A DNA stretch of 64,000 nucleotides from contig CP101033.1 in NCBI GenBank assembly GCA_041319085.1, positions 459,001 through 523,000 of the forward strand. The letters are read 5' to 3'. Within the stretch, counting starts at the first letter, position 1. The number at the start of each line of letters is the position of its first letter. The notes beneath the pieces are model-generated. The model saw nothing but the letters and a program-made list of their open reading frames with translations, was not told the DNA's origin and made no database searches. This DNA comes from Aeromonas veronii. GTDB lineage: Bacteria > Pseudomonadota > Gammaproteobacteria > Enterobacterales > Aeromonadaceae. A program made the translations under genes and the position numbers. This document shows, piece by piece, positions 47,529-58,762 of this stretch.

Positions 47529-47884
47529 TTACACACAGTTATCCACAGAAATCTTGGATAAGTGGATGAAAGTGGGTGGCATCGCTGATTTGTTACAAAA
47601 AATTGTGAATGCCACCCCATTTTTACCGGGCAAATAGGGTAGATGTTGTGCCTCTCTTGTGGATAATTTCGCCACGGTGGATCTTTGAACAGTTGAACTT
47701 GTTCACAATCAGGATCATGGATCTTGCTCTTGGGGTGACATGGATCTAGATCCAGTTATTTTGTCTCAACTTAATGTATAGTAAGGTATTTTTATCTTTG
47801 GTGTTGCTGGGTGACGTGGAGGGGGCTTGCCGCGCACAGGTGAAAAGTACTGTATATACCCGTTTGCTAACAGCTTTATGCACA
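47529..47884. promoter_or_regulatory. DnaA-box cluster between mutH and rppH, candidate DARS2
   Basis: Boxes are at 47529-47537 (TTACACACA, 7/9), 47539-47547 (TTATCCACA, perfect), 47553-47561 (minus strand TTATCCAAG, 7/9), 47658-47666 (minus strand TTATCCACA, perfect) and 47876-47884 (TTATGCACA, fits TTATNCACA). Five GATC sites lie between 47689 and 47751. In E. coli the mutH-rppH (ygdP) interval holds DARS2, which converts ADP-DnaA to ATP-DnaA and times initiation. The same gene pair and closely opposed boxes are present here. IHF and Fis sites could not be fixed by eye. Confidence 0.65.
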
Positions 47885-48044
47885 GTCTGGGTGGGCAACT
47901 TGGCCCAGTTGATCCTTGGATTTGTTTATAAGTCGGCTTGAAATTGAAAGTTATTCATGAGTGGGGGATCGCAGTCCCTGTTTGCTGCCACGAGGTGAAT
48001 GTGGAACAATCCCCTTATAGATTCAGCCTTTATAAGGTGATCAC

Positions 48045-48576
48045 GTGATAGATGGTGACGGGTTTCGTCCCAATGTCGGTATCGTGATCTGTAACCGTGA
48101 AGGACAAGTGTTGTGGGCTAAACGCTATGGGCAGCACTCCTGGCAGTTTCCGCAGGGGGGTTGATGATGGTGAAACGCCAGAGCAGGCCATGTATCGAGA
48201 GCTGTATGAGGAGATAGGCCTCAAGCCCGAAGATGTGACCATCATGGCCACCAGTCGTAACTGGCTAAAGTACCGTTTACCCAAACGTCTTGTCCGCTGG
48301 GACAGTTCACCGGTCTGTATTGGCCAAAAGCAAAAATGGTTCCTGTTACAACTTGGTCCGGGCAGGGAATCGCGGATCCAGTTTGGCTGTCATGGCCATC
48401 CCGAATTTGACGATTGGCGTTGGGTCAGCTTCTGGTATCCGGTCCGTCAGGTTGTCTCGTTCAAGCGGGAGGTTTACCGCCGGGTCATGAAGGAGTTTGC
48501 CCCGCTGGCGATGCCGGCGCCGGTACCGGCAGTTCAGGTCAACAAGAAGGATGGGCGGCGCAACCGCGCCCGTTAA
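48045..48576 (+). pseudogene. rppH: RNA pyrophosphohydrolase RppH, two-base frame break
   Basis: A Nudix hydrolase that removes pyrophosphate from mRNA 5' ends to start decay. From GTG 48045 it reads [20 protein letters not shown], then WQFPQGG, where a GGGGGG run (48155-48160) is two bases short of the expected [12 protein letters not shown]. The Nudix box REL(Y)EEIGL follows in the next frame. Restored length is 177 residues (E. coli 176). An AAGGTGATC ribosome site precedes the start. The lesion lies in the catalytic core; an undercall is more likely than true loss. Confidence 0.9.
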
Positions 48577-48590
48577 GGAGCACAGATTAG

Positions 48591-50862
48591 TTGTTAACGG
48601 AACTCAGACGTATCGTCGAGAGCATGGCCGAGGCCAATACCCTCGAGCAGGCCTTGCAGGCATTGGTCAGTCAGACCCGGTTGGCCATGATGGTGGACTG
48701 CTGTTCCGTTTATGTCTCAGAACCCGAGATGCGCCGCTACCGGCTGGCTGCGACCGATGGTCTGGCCGAGTCGGCGGTGGGCAAGGCTACCTTACCGTTC
48801 GAGCAAGGCATCGTCGGTCTGGTGGGTCAGCGGGAAGAGCTGATCAACTTGGCTGATGCCCCCGCGCACCCCAGTTTCAAATTCCTGCCCGATGTGGCCG
48901 AAGAGGCGTTTCGCTCTTTCCTCGGCGCCCCCATCATGCACCAGCGTCAGGTGGTCGGTATTCTGGTGGTGCAGCAGAAAGAGAGCCGCCGCTTCGATGA
49001 GGGGGAGGAGTCCTTCATGGTCACCCTGGCGGCCCAGCTGGCGGCCCGGATCGCCCAGGCGCAGGCCAAGGGGTGGTTGCAGAAGACCGACTGGAGCAAG
49101 CCGCTGCGCGGTATTGCCGGGGCCAGCGGTATCGCCATGGCCAAAGCCTGGGTGTGGCGGCCGCGCAAGGCGCTCTCGTCCATTACCCCGCGCAAGGATG
49201 AAGACCATGCCAGCCAGTTGGAACGGCTGGAGCTGGCGGTGGAGGAGGTTCGTCACGATCTGGAGAGCTGGCGCTGCGTTTTCGCGAGAGCTACAGCCAG
49301 GATTCGGTGGCGATCTTCGACATTTACCTCCATCTGCTGAACGATCCCGGCTACATCAAGCCCATTCGCAACAAGGTGAGCAAGGAGCACTGGACGGCGG
49401 TCTCGGCGGTCAGCTCATCAGCGATCGCTTGATCGAGCAGTTCAAGGGGATGAAGGATCCCTATCTGCAGGAGCGCTCCACCGATGTGAAGGACATCGCC
49501 CAGCGGCTGATCAGCCGCTTGGTGCAGAACGAACCGGAACATATCGCCATCGGCGAGCCGGTGGTGCTGGTGGCCGATGAGGTGACCGCCACCATTTTGG
49601 CAGAAGTGCCCCGCGAATATCTGACCGGAGTGGTCTCGCTCAAGGGGGGACCAACTCCCACGCCGCCATTCTAGCGCGCGCCATGGGGGTGGCCGCCATC
49701 ATGGGGGTCGATCTGCCCCTTGGCGACATCGGTGGTCGCATGCTGGTGGTCGATGGCTACAGCGGCGATCTCTTCATCGAACCCAATCAGGTGATCCTGA
49801 CCGAGTATCGTCAGCTGCTTAGCGAAGAGCGGGTGCTCGATACCCTGGTACGCAGCGTCGACAACCTGCCATCCGAGACGGCCGACGGCACCAAGGTCTC
49901 CCTGCTGCTCAACGCCGGGCTAAGTGCCGATACCGAGATTTCCCTCAATCAATTGGCGGACGGGGTGGGCCTCTATCGCACCGAGATCCCCTTTATGCTG
50001 CAGGAGAGCTTCCTCCGAGTGGGAGCAGACTGCTCGCTATCGCGGTATTCTGGAGACCTACCGCAACCGGCCGGTCTGTATGCGGACGCTGGATGTGGGC
50101 GGCGACAAACCGTTACCTTATTTCCCCATCGTCGAGGAAAACCCCTTTCTTGGCTGGCGGGGGATCCGGATCACCCTGGATCACCCCGAACTGTTTCTGG
50201 TGCAGCTCAAGGCGATGCTGCGGGCCAGTGAAGGGCTGGACAATCTGGCCATCATGCTGCCGATGATCAGCAGCGTCAGCGAAATCAAAGCCTCCCGTCG
50301 TCTGCTGGATCAGGCGTGGCGGGAAGTATCGGAAGAGGCGGCCAGCCGCGATGCGGTGATCCGCTACCCCAGCCTCGGGGTGATGATCGAGGTGCCCTCC
50401 GCCCTCTTTATCTTGCCGGAGATGGCGCCGCTCATCGACTTCTGGTCGGTGGGCAGCAATGACCTGACCCAGTACCTGCTGGCAGTGGATCGCAACAACT
50501 CCCGGGTTGCCAACATCTACGATGCCTTCCATCCTGCGGTGATCCGCGCCCTGCAACAGCTGGTTGACGCCTCCCACCGTTACCAGAAGCCGGTGTCGGT
50601 CTGTGGCGAGCTGGCCGGTGATCCGGTCGGTGTGCTGCTGCTGCTGGCCATGGGCTATCGCCGCTTCAGTATGAACACCCACAACATCGCCCGGATCAAG
50701 TACGTGCTGCGCCAATCGACCCTGAGTGAGCTGACCGAGCTGCTTGCCGACGGTCTCAAGCATGACAATCCCCATGTGCTGCGCGGCCTGTTTGCCCGCT
50801 ATCTGGAGGAGCACGGTTTGGGCGGCTTGCTGCGCGCCGGCCACAAACCGAAAATCGGTTGA
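48591..50862 (+). pseudogene. ptsP: Phosphoenolpyruvate-protein phosphotransferase PtsP (EI-Ntr), four frame breaks
   Basis: The first enzyme of the nitrogen-related PTS, with an N-terminal GAF domain (residues 1-150, MLTELRRIVESMAEANTLEQ; start TTG 48591) and an EI core. Four breaks occur near 49266, 49408, 49644-49649 (GGGGGG, before NSHAAILARAMG with the active His) and 50010-50016. Together five missing bases restore 758 residues (E. coli 748). The PEP-binding stretches GLYRTEIPFML, MRTLDVGGDKPLPYF and VGSNDLTQYLLAVDR are intact. The order rppH-ptsP-lgt-thyA equals E. coli. Confidence 0.92.
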
Positions 50863-50933
50863 TTGATAAACATGCCTTGTCCCTGCTGGCGAATGATCGG
50901 AAAATGCGGCTTTTCTTATGACTGGGGCCGCTT

Positions 50934-51758
50934 ATGCAGCACGATGGATATTGGGTTTTCTCGCAGATTGATCCCGTAGCATTCAGTTTGGGACCACTAT
51001 CGGTACGCTGGTATGGTCTCATGTACCTGTTTGGTTTCGCTTTTGCCATGTGGCTTGCCGGTCGTCGCGCCGATGCACCGAACAGTGGCTGGACCCGCAA
51101 CGAGGTGTCGGATCTGCTGTTCTACGGTTTCCTCGGGGTGATCCTCGGTGGCCGTGTCGGTTACGTGCTGTTCTACAACTTCGATATGTTCCTCGCGGAT
51201 CCCACCTACCTGTTCAAGATCTGGACCGGCGGTATGTCGTTCCACGGCGGTCTGATCGGGGTGATCACCGCGATGATCTGGTTTGCCCACAAGACCAAGC
51301 GCCACTTCTTCACCGTGGCCGACTTTGTGGCACCGCTCATTCCGTTCGGTCTCGGCGTCGGCCGCATCGGCAACTTCCTCAACGGCGAGTTGTGGGGGCG
51401 GATCACCGATGTGCCTTGGGCCATCATCTTCCCTGAGGCGGGCCCCGAGCCGCGTCACCCTTCCCAGCTCTACCAGTTCGCACTGGAAGGGGTGGTGCTG
51501 TTCATCATCCTCAACCTGTTCTGGCGCAAGAATCCGCCTCGTGGTGCCATCTCCGGCATGTTCCTGCTGTTCTACGGCCTGTTCCGCTTCCTGGTGGAGT
51601 TTGTGCGCCAGCCGGACAGCCAGCTCGGCCTCTATTTCCAGGAGATCAGCATGGGCCAGATCCTCTCCACCCCGATGATTATCGCCGGTGCGCTGATGAT
51701 CTGGGCTGCTTACCAGCGCCCGCAGCTGTTCGGTAACAGCGTCAAGGAGGCAAAGTAA
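50934..51758 (+). CDS. lgt: Prolipoprotein diacylglyceryl transferase
   Basis: A 274-residue inner-membrane enzyme with seven membrane segments that transfers diacylglyceryl from phosphatidylglycerol to the lipobox cysteine. It has the family motif [11 protein letters not shown] (essential His) and the signature [14 protein letters not shown] (about residue 140). It overlaps thyA by one base (taATG). The rppH-ptsP-lgt-thyA order is that of E. coli. Confidence 0.96.
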   Translation: MQHDGYWVFSQIDPVAFSLGPLSVRWYGLMYLFGFAFAMWLAGRRADAPNSGWTRNEVSDLLFYGFLGVILGGRVGYVLFYNFDMFLADPTYLFKIWTGGMSFHGGLIGVITAMIWFAHKTKRHFFTVADFVAPLIPFGLGVGRIGNFLNGELWGRITDVPWAIIFPEAGPEPRHPSQLYQFALEGVVLFIILNLFWRKNPPRGAISGMFLLFYGLFRFLVEFVRQPDSQLGLYFQEISMGQILSTPMIIAGALMIWAAYQRPQLFGNSVKEAK

Positions 51759-52552
51759 TGCGAGCCTATCTCGACCTGATGCAGAAGATCCTCGATGAGG
51801 GCACCGTCAAGTCAGACCGTACCGGCACCGGCACCGTCTCCCTGTTCGGCCATCAGATGCGCTTCAATCTGGCAGAAGGTTTCCCGTTGGTGACCACCAA
51901 GAAGTGCCACCTGCGATCGATCATTCATGAGCTGCTCTGGTTCCTCAATGGCGATACCAATACCGCCTATCTGAAGGAAAATGGCGTCAGTATCTGGGAT
52001 GAGTGGGCAGACGAGAACGGCGATCTGGGGCCGGTTTATGGCGCTCAGTGGCGCTCCTGGCCTGCGGCCGACGGGTCTGTCATCGACCAGATCCAGAAAG
52101 CGGTGGATGACATCAAGCACAACCCGGATTCGCGCCGCATCATTGTGTCTGCCTGGAACGTGGGTGAGCTGGACAAGATGGCGCTGGCTCCTTGCCACGC
52201 CTTCTTCCAGTTCTATGTGGCGGACGGCAAGCTCTCCTGCCAGCTTTACCAGCGCAGCTGTGATGTGTTCCTCGGCCTGCCGTTCAACATCGCCAGCTAC
52301 GCCCTGCTGACCCATATGATGGCTCAGCAGTGCGATCTGGAAGTGGGTGACTTCGTCTGGACCGGTGGTGACGTGCACCTCTACTCCAACCACATGGAGC
52401 AGACCGCGCTGCAGCTCTCCCGCGAGCCCCGTCCGCTGCCGACCCTGGTGATCAAGCGCAAACCCGACTCCATCTTCGACTACCAGTTCGAGGATTTCGA
52501 GATCGAGGGTTATGACCCCCATCCCGGGATCAAGGCGCCCGTCGCCATCTGA
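51758..52552 (+). CDS. thyA: Thymidylate synthase
   Basis: A 264-residue ThyA (E. coli also 264) that makes dTMP from dUMP with methylene-tetrahydrofolate. The active cysteine is seen in [12 protein letters not shown] (about residue 146); other conserved parts are [36 protein letters not shown] and [12 protein letters not shown]. Start overlaps the lgt stop, so it is probably translationally coupled. A strong terminator follows. Confidence 0.98.
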   Translation: MRAYLDLMQKILDEGTVKSDRTGTGTVSLFGHQMRFNLAEGFPLVTTKKCHLRSIIHELLWFLNGDTNTAYLKENGVSIWDEWADENGDLGPVYGAQWRSWPAADGSVIDQIQKAVDDIKHNPDSRRIIVSAWNVGELDKMALAPCHAFFQFYVADGKLSCQLYQRSCDVFLGLPFNIASYALLTHMMAQQCDLEVGDFVWTGGDVHLYSNHMEQTALQLSREPRPLPTLVIKRKPDSIFDYQFEDFEIEGYDPHPGIKAPVAI

Positions 52553-52555
52553 TCG

Positions 52556-52580
52556 AAAGGCGCCTCAGGGCGCCTTTTTT
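52556..52580 (+). terminator. Terminator after thyA
   Basis: Stem AAGGCGCC / GGCGCCTT with loop TCAG, followed by TTTT. Confidence 0.92.
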
Positions 52581-52776
52581 ATGCATCTTAATAATTGAAT
52601 AATCACTTTATTGACTAATTAGATGATAGTTTGAGGCGAGGTGGAAACCTGCTGACAGCAGATATGTTCTATTTTGCATTCGGTTTTTCCGTTGTGTTGA
52701 GCAGTAAGAAACGATTTTTCATTGGTTGTTGCAGGGGATAGACTCAAAATAAAGCAATTCGGTGGAAAATTTAACC

Positions 52777-53967
52777 ATGAGTGATGTAATCAAAAAGTTT
52801 CTGAAGCTGGAGGCTGCCTCCGGAATTATTCTGATCATGGCTGCCATGCTGGCCATGATTTTAGCCAATACCGCGCTGGCTGGCGGGTATCAGGCGTTTC
52901 TCGATACGCCGGTGCAGGTGCGCATCGCAGCCCTCGACATCAACAAGCCGCTGCTGCTCTGGATCAACGATGGCTTCATGGCGATCTTCTTCCTGCTGGT
53001 TGGCCTGGAAGTAAAGCGTGAAATGCTGGAAGGGGCGCTCTCCACCCGGGTGCAGGCGACCTTCCCGGCCATCGCGGCGGTGGGTGGCATGATGGCGCCG
53101 GCCTTGATCTACGCCTTTTTCAACTATTCGGACGACGTGGCGCGCGCTGGTTGGGCGATCCCGGCTGCAACCGATATCGCCTTTGCCCTCGGGGTGATGG
53201 CGCTGCTTGGCAAGCGGGTGCCGGTGAGCCTCAAGGTATTCTTGCTGGCGCTCGCCATCATGGATGACCTGGGCGTCATCATCATCATCGCGTTGTTCTA
53301 CACCCAGCAGCTGTCGCTGGCTGCGTTGACGGTTGGTATTCTGGCGACCCTGACGCTGTTCTGGATGAACCGCCGAGGTGAGGACAGGATCAGCCTCTAC
53401 ATGCTGGTCGGTCTGGTGCTCTGGGTTGCGGTGCTCAAGTCTGGCGTACATGCGACCCTGGCGGGAGTGGTGGTGGGCTTTATGGTTCCGCTGAATGGCA
53501 AGCGTTACGCCTCGCCGCTCAAGTATCTGGAGCATGCCCTGCACCCCTGGAGTGCCTATCTGATCCTGCCGCTGTTTGCCTTTGCCAACGCAGGGGTATC
53601 CCTTCAGGGGATTGGTCTCTCCTCCCTGCTGAGCCCGGTACCGATGGGGATCATGCTGGGGCTGTTTATCGGCAAGCCGCTCGGGGTGTTCACCATCAGC
53701 TGGCTGTCGGTCAAGCTGGGCATCGCCCAGTTGCCGCCCGGGGTCAACTTCAAGCAGATCTTTGCGGTCAGCATCCTCTGTGGCATCGGGTTTACCATGT
53801 CGATGTTTATCGCGTCGCTCGCCTTCGAGCACGGTGGGCTGGATTACGGCAGCTACTCTCGCCTCGGGATCCTGGCGGGTTCTACCATGGCGGCGGTGGT
53901 CGGTTATCTGGCCTTGCGCATGGCCCTTCCCAAGGGTGAAGGGGAACAGAGTACGGAGGGACTATGA
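52777..53967 (+). CDS. nhaA: Na+/H+ antiporter NhaA
   Basis: A 396-residue electrogenic antiporter with 12 membrane segments. The ion-site aspartates are visible in [12 protein letters not shown] and [31 protein letters not shown] and [10 protein letters not shown] are family stretches. ATG 52777 matches the usual NhaA start ([20 protein letters not shown]). A GTG at 52762 is an alternative. Its stop overlaps the next gene by four bases. Confidence 0.95.
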   Translation: MSDVIKKFLKLEAASGIILIMAAMLAMILANTALAGGYQAFLDTPVQVRIAALDINKPLLLWINDGFMAIFFLLVGLEVKREMLEGALSTRVQATFPAIAAVGGMMAPALIYAFFNYSDDVARAGWAIPAATDIAFALGVMALLGKRVPVSLKVFLLALAIMDDLGVIIIIALFYTQQLSLAALTVGILATLTLFWMNRRGEDRISLYMLVGLVLWVAVLKSGVHATLAGVVVGFMVPLNGKRYASPLKYLEHALHPWSAYLILPLFAFANAGVSLQGIGLSSLLSPVPMGIMLGLFIGKPLGVFTISWLSVKLGIAQLPPGVNFKQIFAVSILCGIGFTMSMFIASLAFEHGGLDYGSYSRLGILAGSTMAAVVGYLALRMALPKGEGEQSTEGL

Positions 53968-54371
53968 AGCTACATACAGGGTTGTTGATGCTGTTGCTGA
54001 GCCCCGCGGCATGGGCCGGCGGGTTGGAGGATTGCAAGCAGGACGCCACCTCGGCGAACTGCTCTGCCTATCTGAATGGAGTGGTAGACAGCGCCCTGCT
54101 GCTGGGGGACAAGCAGGCCAAGGCGCGCTTTGGCGAGACCTTCTCCGAGCGGGCGCTGAGCAGCCGGGCTGGCGAGCGGGTTAAACACTCCAACAAGCGT
54201 TATTGCGCTGACCGGATGCCGGACAAGGCACGCCTCAAGGCCAGCCTGATGGAGCAGTTTGGCGCGAACAAGGTTGACTCGGTCAGCGACATGTATGACA
54301 TTCTGGCGGTTGAACTCAGCTGCTACCGGAGTCCGCGCACCGCGGGAACCCCATCGGATGTCACACCTTAA
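53964..54371 (+). CDS. Small periplasmic protein, possibly Rap1a/Tai-like
   Basis: A 135-residue protein with signal peptide [18 protein letters not shown]. Cysteines in [30 protein letters not shown] and LSCYRS, and the C-x-Y-x-x-G-V-V-D pattern, resemble the Rap1a/Tai immunity family; this is a style resemblance only. It overlaps nhaA by four bases, so it is probably cotranscribed. It is the last host gene before the prophage. A role beside NhaA or as an immunity protein is not shown. Confidence 0.6.
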   Translation: MKLHTGLLMLLLSPAAWAGGLEDCKQDATSANCSAYLNGVVDSALLLGDKQAKARFGETFSERALSSRAGERVKHSNKRYCADRMPDKARLKASLMEQFGANKVDSVSDMYDILAVELSCYRSPRTAGTPSDVTP

Positions 54372-54486
54372 CTACAACCATCTCATGTACTGCTGGCAAA
54401 TATAGTCGTTTAAATTCAGTCACTTTGGTGTGTTGTGCTGATTGGTGGCGGCAAAGTGGCGGCAGGGGGATCTGATGATCGGGAAA

Positions 54487-54523
54487 GGCGGCAGCGCGTT
54501 GGCTCTGCCGCCTTTTTGTTTTT
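54487..54523. terminator. Terminator at the prophage left boundary
   Basis: Stem GGCGGCAG / CTGCCGCC with a 10-base loop, followed by TTTTTGTTTTT on the plus strand. The minus strand has a short TTTCCC tail. It separates host transcription from the prophage late operon. Confidence 0.85.
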
Positions 54524-54530
54524 GCCTTGG

Positions 54531-55693
54531 TTACTCCTCGACTTCCGGCAGGTCGGCGATGGCGACTTCCAGGCTGACGCTGTTGGTGTAGCCGCTGTTG
54601 GTCAGGCTGTGGCTGACTTTGGTCAGCACCCAGTCGGCCTCGTCGATCTGCTGTTTGAACCCCTGACGGCGGTGGGCTGTTCCGGGTAGAGCTCGGGGCG
54701 GCCGGTGGCGAGGGTGATCTCGAACTCGGCAACCCCGCGTTGCAGCCGATCCCACTCGGCGCGGGCGGCGCGCAGGGCGTTGGTTTTGTTGGCGTAGATG
54801 TGGCGCAGCACTTTGACGTTTTCACTGTCGCCAACCAGCAGTTCGCGGCCCTCCTTGTCGATGGTGGTATCACTTGGCAGCGCCGGTTCCTGCTTTGGCT
54901 TGGTCTTGCGCTTGGTGGTCGAGCCTTCGGTGGTGGCCGTCTTCGGGTCGTGCCAGTTGGCTGACACGCCGGTGTAGGCGTCGCGGTCAGCGACGGCGAA
55001 GCGGTGCTGATCGCCATCCTGGCGGGTGATGATGACAGAGGGGAGCGGTTTGCCGCTGGCGGTGAGCCCCTTGCCCTGGCCGATAAAGAGCAGCCGCCCC
55101 GATTTGATGGAGGTCAGGGCGCCGCATTGACCGGCCAAGCGGGTAATGAAGGCGGGGTCGCTCTCGTTCTGCTGGTCGATGTGGTCGATCTGCATGCCCT
55201 TGAAGCGTTCGGCGCAGGCGGGGATCAGGCTGTGGCGCTGGGCGATGGCATCGACAATGCTGCCGACTGTCTGCTGGTGATAGCTGGTCTGGCGTAGCTT
55301 GTTGAGGTTGCCGCGCAGATCGGCCGATTTGCCCCTGATGGTGAGCCTGTCCGGGGCGCCGGTGTGCTCCACCTCATCGATGGTGTAATCCCCCTTATCA
55401 ACCAGCGGTTGGCCCTGCCAGCCGATCATGACGCGCATTCTGGCGCCCCGGCGCGGCATCGCCAGCCTGCCGTCGCTGTCGTCGAGTTCGATGTCGATGG
55501 TGTCGGCTTCAAACCCGCGATTGTCGGTGATGTTGAGGCTCATCAGGCGGGGGCGGATAGTGGCTGACACATCCGTGCCGTCGATCAGCAGCTGGTAAGC
55601 CGGGGCGGGGTGATCGGCACTGCTCAGCCCCGCGCCGGTACCGAGCTGGCCGATCTGGCTGGTCAGGTTGGTGGCGATGCGCCCGAGGTTCAT
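54531..55693 (-). pseudogene. D: Phage late control/tail protein gpD, one-base frame break
   Basis: The P2 gpD homologue, the hub of the baseplate (gp27-like). It starts MNLGRIATNLTSQIGQLG; the core has RPRLMSLNITDNRGFEADTI and SDPAFITRLAGQCGA. The frame is lost at the CCCC run 54660-54663; one added base continues GFKQQIDEADWVLTKVSHSL to a stop at 54531, giving 387 residues as in P2. The start overlaps the gpU stop (ATGA). The loss is probably an undercall. Confidence 0.88.
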
Positions 55694-56184
55694 CGGATCA
55701 GCCCTCCGATCTTGTTACCGACCGAGCCGATCAGCTTTTGCAGGCCGAGGCGGTTGGCGATGTTGCCGATCACCCGGCCCTTGATCTTGGCTTCCAGGCT
55801 GCTGCTCTCTTCATCGATGCGCTTGAGCTTCATCGAAAACTCGATTTTGCGGGCGGCACCATCGGCGAAAAACTCGGATCGGCCAACGCTGGTCGACTCG
55901 ATGACGAAATAGCCGCGCACCCGGCCGGTGCCCTCGATGAGGGGGAAGGCTTGCCCGGTGTCGGCCATGGTATGCAGCAGCTCGAGCGAGACCTCGCCGC
56001 CGGTGAGCTCCGGGTAGAGGGTGCCGCTCAGGCTGATGGTCTCCTCGTCTTTGCCGGTGAACTGGTAGGCCGGTGTGGTGCCCACGCGCGGATTGCCTGG
56101 GTGGCGCCAGCTGCGCTCGTCCTGCGCCGCTTGCGGGGCGAAGGTTGAGCGCATAAACACGAAGAATCCCAGTGTCATCATCAT
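55690..56184 (-). CDS. U: Phage tail protein gpU
   Basis: A 164-residue P2 gpU homologue (MMMTLGFFVFMRSTFAPQAA; GETISLSG-type core in KDEETISLSGTLYPELTGGE). gpU belongs to the tail-completion/terminator group in P2. AAGGAG precedes the first of three ATGs. Between the tape measure gene (12 bases before) and gpD (overlap). Confidence 0.9.
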   Translation of the reverse strand: MMMTLGFFVFMRSTFAPQAAQDERSWRHPGNPRVGTTPAYQFTGKDEETISLSGTLYPELTGGEVSLELLHTMADTGQAFPLIEGTGRVRGYFVIESTSVGRSEFFADGAARKIEFSMKLKRIDEESSSLEAKIKGRVIGNIANRLGLQKLIGSVGNKIGGLIR

Positions 56185-56195
56185 GATGCGGCTCC

Positions 56196-58626
56196 TTAGT
56201 TGGTGTCACGCAGGGTCGAGCGTTGGCGGGCGGCGGCCGAGCGCTCGCGCTGTTGCAGGCGCTTATCGATTTCAGCGGCCAGATCTTGCGGCGATTGCCC
56301 CGGCTGCTGGGTGATGTTGATAGGAGCATTGACCACGGTGCTTCCTCCCCTGCCGCCCTTGCCAGTGGCTTGGGTTGGTAGAATGCGGCGCCATAACCGC
56401 TGGCGCCCGGTGCGGCCAGTCCACCGCCGCCAGCATAGGCGGGCGTTGCCGTGGTGATCTTGACGTCGCTGCCGCCTTTCATCCAATCCGGGAGATAGTC
56501 GGTGACCGCCTTTATTTTCTCCATCAGCGATGCCCATTTCGCGCTAATGCCATCAATGAGCCCCTGAATAATGGCCTTCCCTTTGGCCATTGCCCCGGCT
56601 GGCAAGGTGTCGAAGAACGCCCAGATATCATTCCAATGCGTAATCAGCATGCCTATTGGCGTCCATGAGAACAGCTCCTTAAGCAGATCCCAGAACGCAC
56701 CGAGCGGGGCTTTACACTGTTCCCAGACGGCGGCCAATGCTGGGCCGATCTTGTCCCAGTTTGAGTAGACCGCATAGGCGGCTGCGGCGATGGCTGCAAT
56801 AGCCATGATGATCCATCCCACCGGGGTGGTCAGCATGGCGATGCCGAGGCGCACAAACCCACCGGCCAGCATTTTTAGCACGGTGCCGAGCGGCCCGGCG
56901 GCGATCGTCATGTAGGAGATCCCCATCCGCAGCATGGCGAACGGGCCGATTAGGCCAGCAATCACCACCATCAGCGATCCCCCGACAAAGGCCGCGGCGG
57001 CGATAGCGGCTGATACTCGTACCAGCGTTGATGACAGCTCCGGGTTAGCGCGCATCCAGTCACCCACGCCCTGCACCATGCTGGTCAGGCTCTGAATTAA
57101 CTGGCGCAGCGGGCCGCGCTCGGTTTGCAGCATCTGGATGCCGACGTCATCCCACGCGCTGGATAGGTTGTCGATATCCCCCAGCGCGTTGTTGGCCATG
57201 GTTCCCGCCACATTGGCGGCCTCGCCCTGGGCACCGCGCAGGGTCTGGATCAACTCCTGCAGCTTGCCGGTTCCGGCCTGTTCTGACAGCACCGCCAGCG
57301 CCGAGAAGGCCTCTTCCCCTGCGATGGCCTTGAGCAATCCGGCGCGCTTGGCGTCCCCCATCTTTGAGGTCTTTTTATAAATCTCTTCGAGGATTGCCGG
57401 CAGCTGGCGCAGGTTCCCCTTGGCGTCTGCGGTCTTGATGTTGAGCTCTTCAAGCGCATCAGCGGCCTGTTTTGGTGGTGCGGCCATGCGGCTTAAGATG
57501 GCGCGCATGGCGGTGCCGCCCATGCTGCCCTGAATACCTGCATCACCGAGCTTGCCAGCCATAGCTGAGGCGGTTTCCAGATCGACGCCGAGGCCCGCAG
57601 CAACAGGCGCCACATATTTCATGGTGTCGCCGAGCATGGCCAGATCGACGTTGGCGCGGGTGAAGGTGCCCACCATCACATCGCCCAGCTTGCCCATCTG
57701 GTCAGCTGGCAGCTTGAAGCCGGTCAGGATATTGGATCCGATATCTGAGGCTTGGGCAATCTCAACACCGCCCGCCTTGGCCAAGTCGAGTACGCCCGGC
57801 ATGGCATCGCGTATCGCCTTAGGGCTGAAACCGGCCATCGCCAGAAATCCCTGGCCCTGCGCCGCTTCTCCGGCGGTAAAGGCGGTCTTTGCGCCCAGCT
57901 CACGGGCCTGCGCGGTGAGGGCGGCCAGATCGGCACTCCCTCCCTGCAGGCGAGTCAGCGCCTGTACCTTTGACATCTCCTGCTCAAAGCCCATGGCTTT
58001 ACCTGCCACACCCCATCCCTTGTAAAGCGCCGCGCCGCCCATGGCAGCACCGGCGGCACCATAGCCAGCCAGCGCGCCACGGGCATTCATGGTTTTGTCA
58101 TAGGTGCTGCGAGCAGCGGCATATTTTTGCTGCTGCACGGCGGCTTTGGCGAGCTGGTCACGCTGGGCCTTTAGCGCGTCATTTGCGCCAGCCAGATCGC
58201 GCTTGAGTTGGCGCTGGGTGGCGCTGAGTTGTTTGGTGCTGATGCCCGCCTGTTGCAGGGCGTTTTTGGTTTCGCCATAGCGGGCGACCAGTTGCCGTTC
58301 GGTGGTGGTGAGGTCGCGCACTTTCTGGCGCGCGGCTTCCAACTCGCGGGTCATGGCTTTGGTCGGATTGGCGGTATTGGCCAGCGCCTGCGCCATGCGC
58401 TGGGCGTTGGCCTGCGCTTGGCCGAGCTCGGTGCGGGTGGCGCCGATCTGTTTGCCGAGGGTGCGATAGCCGTCAATCTGGCCGCTCTGCTTTTCCAGCT
58501 CGCGGATGCGCGCTTTGGTATCGGCCAGATCTTTGGCAGTGGTGCGGCTTTGGCCTGATACGGCCTTGAGGGGGCGGTTAGTTTGTCCACCGCCCCGAGC
58601 AGGATTTGTAACTTGAGGTTGCTCAT
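56196..58626 (-). pseudogene. T: Phage tail tape measure protein gpT, two one-base frame breaks
   Basis: From ATG 58626 it reads MSNLKLQILLGAVDKLTAP, then loses frame at GGGGG 58570-58574 (plus strand) and continues KAVSGQSRTTAKDLADTKAR. It has a long coiled coil (residues 25-180), a TP901-type core (FEQEMSKVQALTRLQGGSAD, LGAKTAFTAGEAAQGQGFLA) and hydrophobic segments near 540-640. A second break near 56347-56362 precedes the natural end QRSTLRDTN. Restored length is 810 (P2 gpT 815). It sets tail length. Confidence 0.88.
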
Positions 58627-58754
58627 TGTTCGTCGGCCCCGTTGATCTGGTTGTGTCGCTCAACGAGGCGTTGGTGCCAGCCCATCAGCTCGTCGAGCTC
58701 CATGGCCGCCATTTCAGAGAGCGGCCAGTGGGCGATGATGGCGATATCTGCCAT
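58623..58754 (-). CDS. Phage tail protein gpE' (GpE family)
   Basis: A 43-residue frame (MADIAIIAHWPLSEMAAMEL ending NGADEQ) matching the P2 GpE-family pattern. It is in the -1 frame relative to gpE and is open back to the slippery site at 58799. It is therefore probably made as the C-terminal part of a 141-residue E+E' protein, as in P2, not from its own ATG. It overlaps the tape measure start (ATGA). Confidence 0.82.
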   Translation of the reverse strand: MADIAIIAHWPLSEMAAMELDELMGWHQRLVERHNQINGADEQ

Positions 58755-58762
58755 CAGGTCGT

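Noticed and set aside
47400..48000. Chromosomal origin oriC
   Set aside because: DnaA boxes and GATC sites are present, but no AT-rich 13-mer unwinding region and no mnmG, mioC or dnaA neighbours; the mutH-rppH context fits DARS2 better.
54372..54486. tRNA or tmRNA gene as prophage attachment site
   Set aside because: No cloverleaf, no CCA-type 3' end and no T-loop sequence could be found in the boundary segment.
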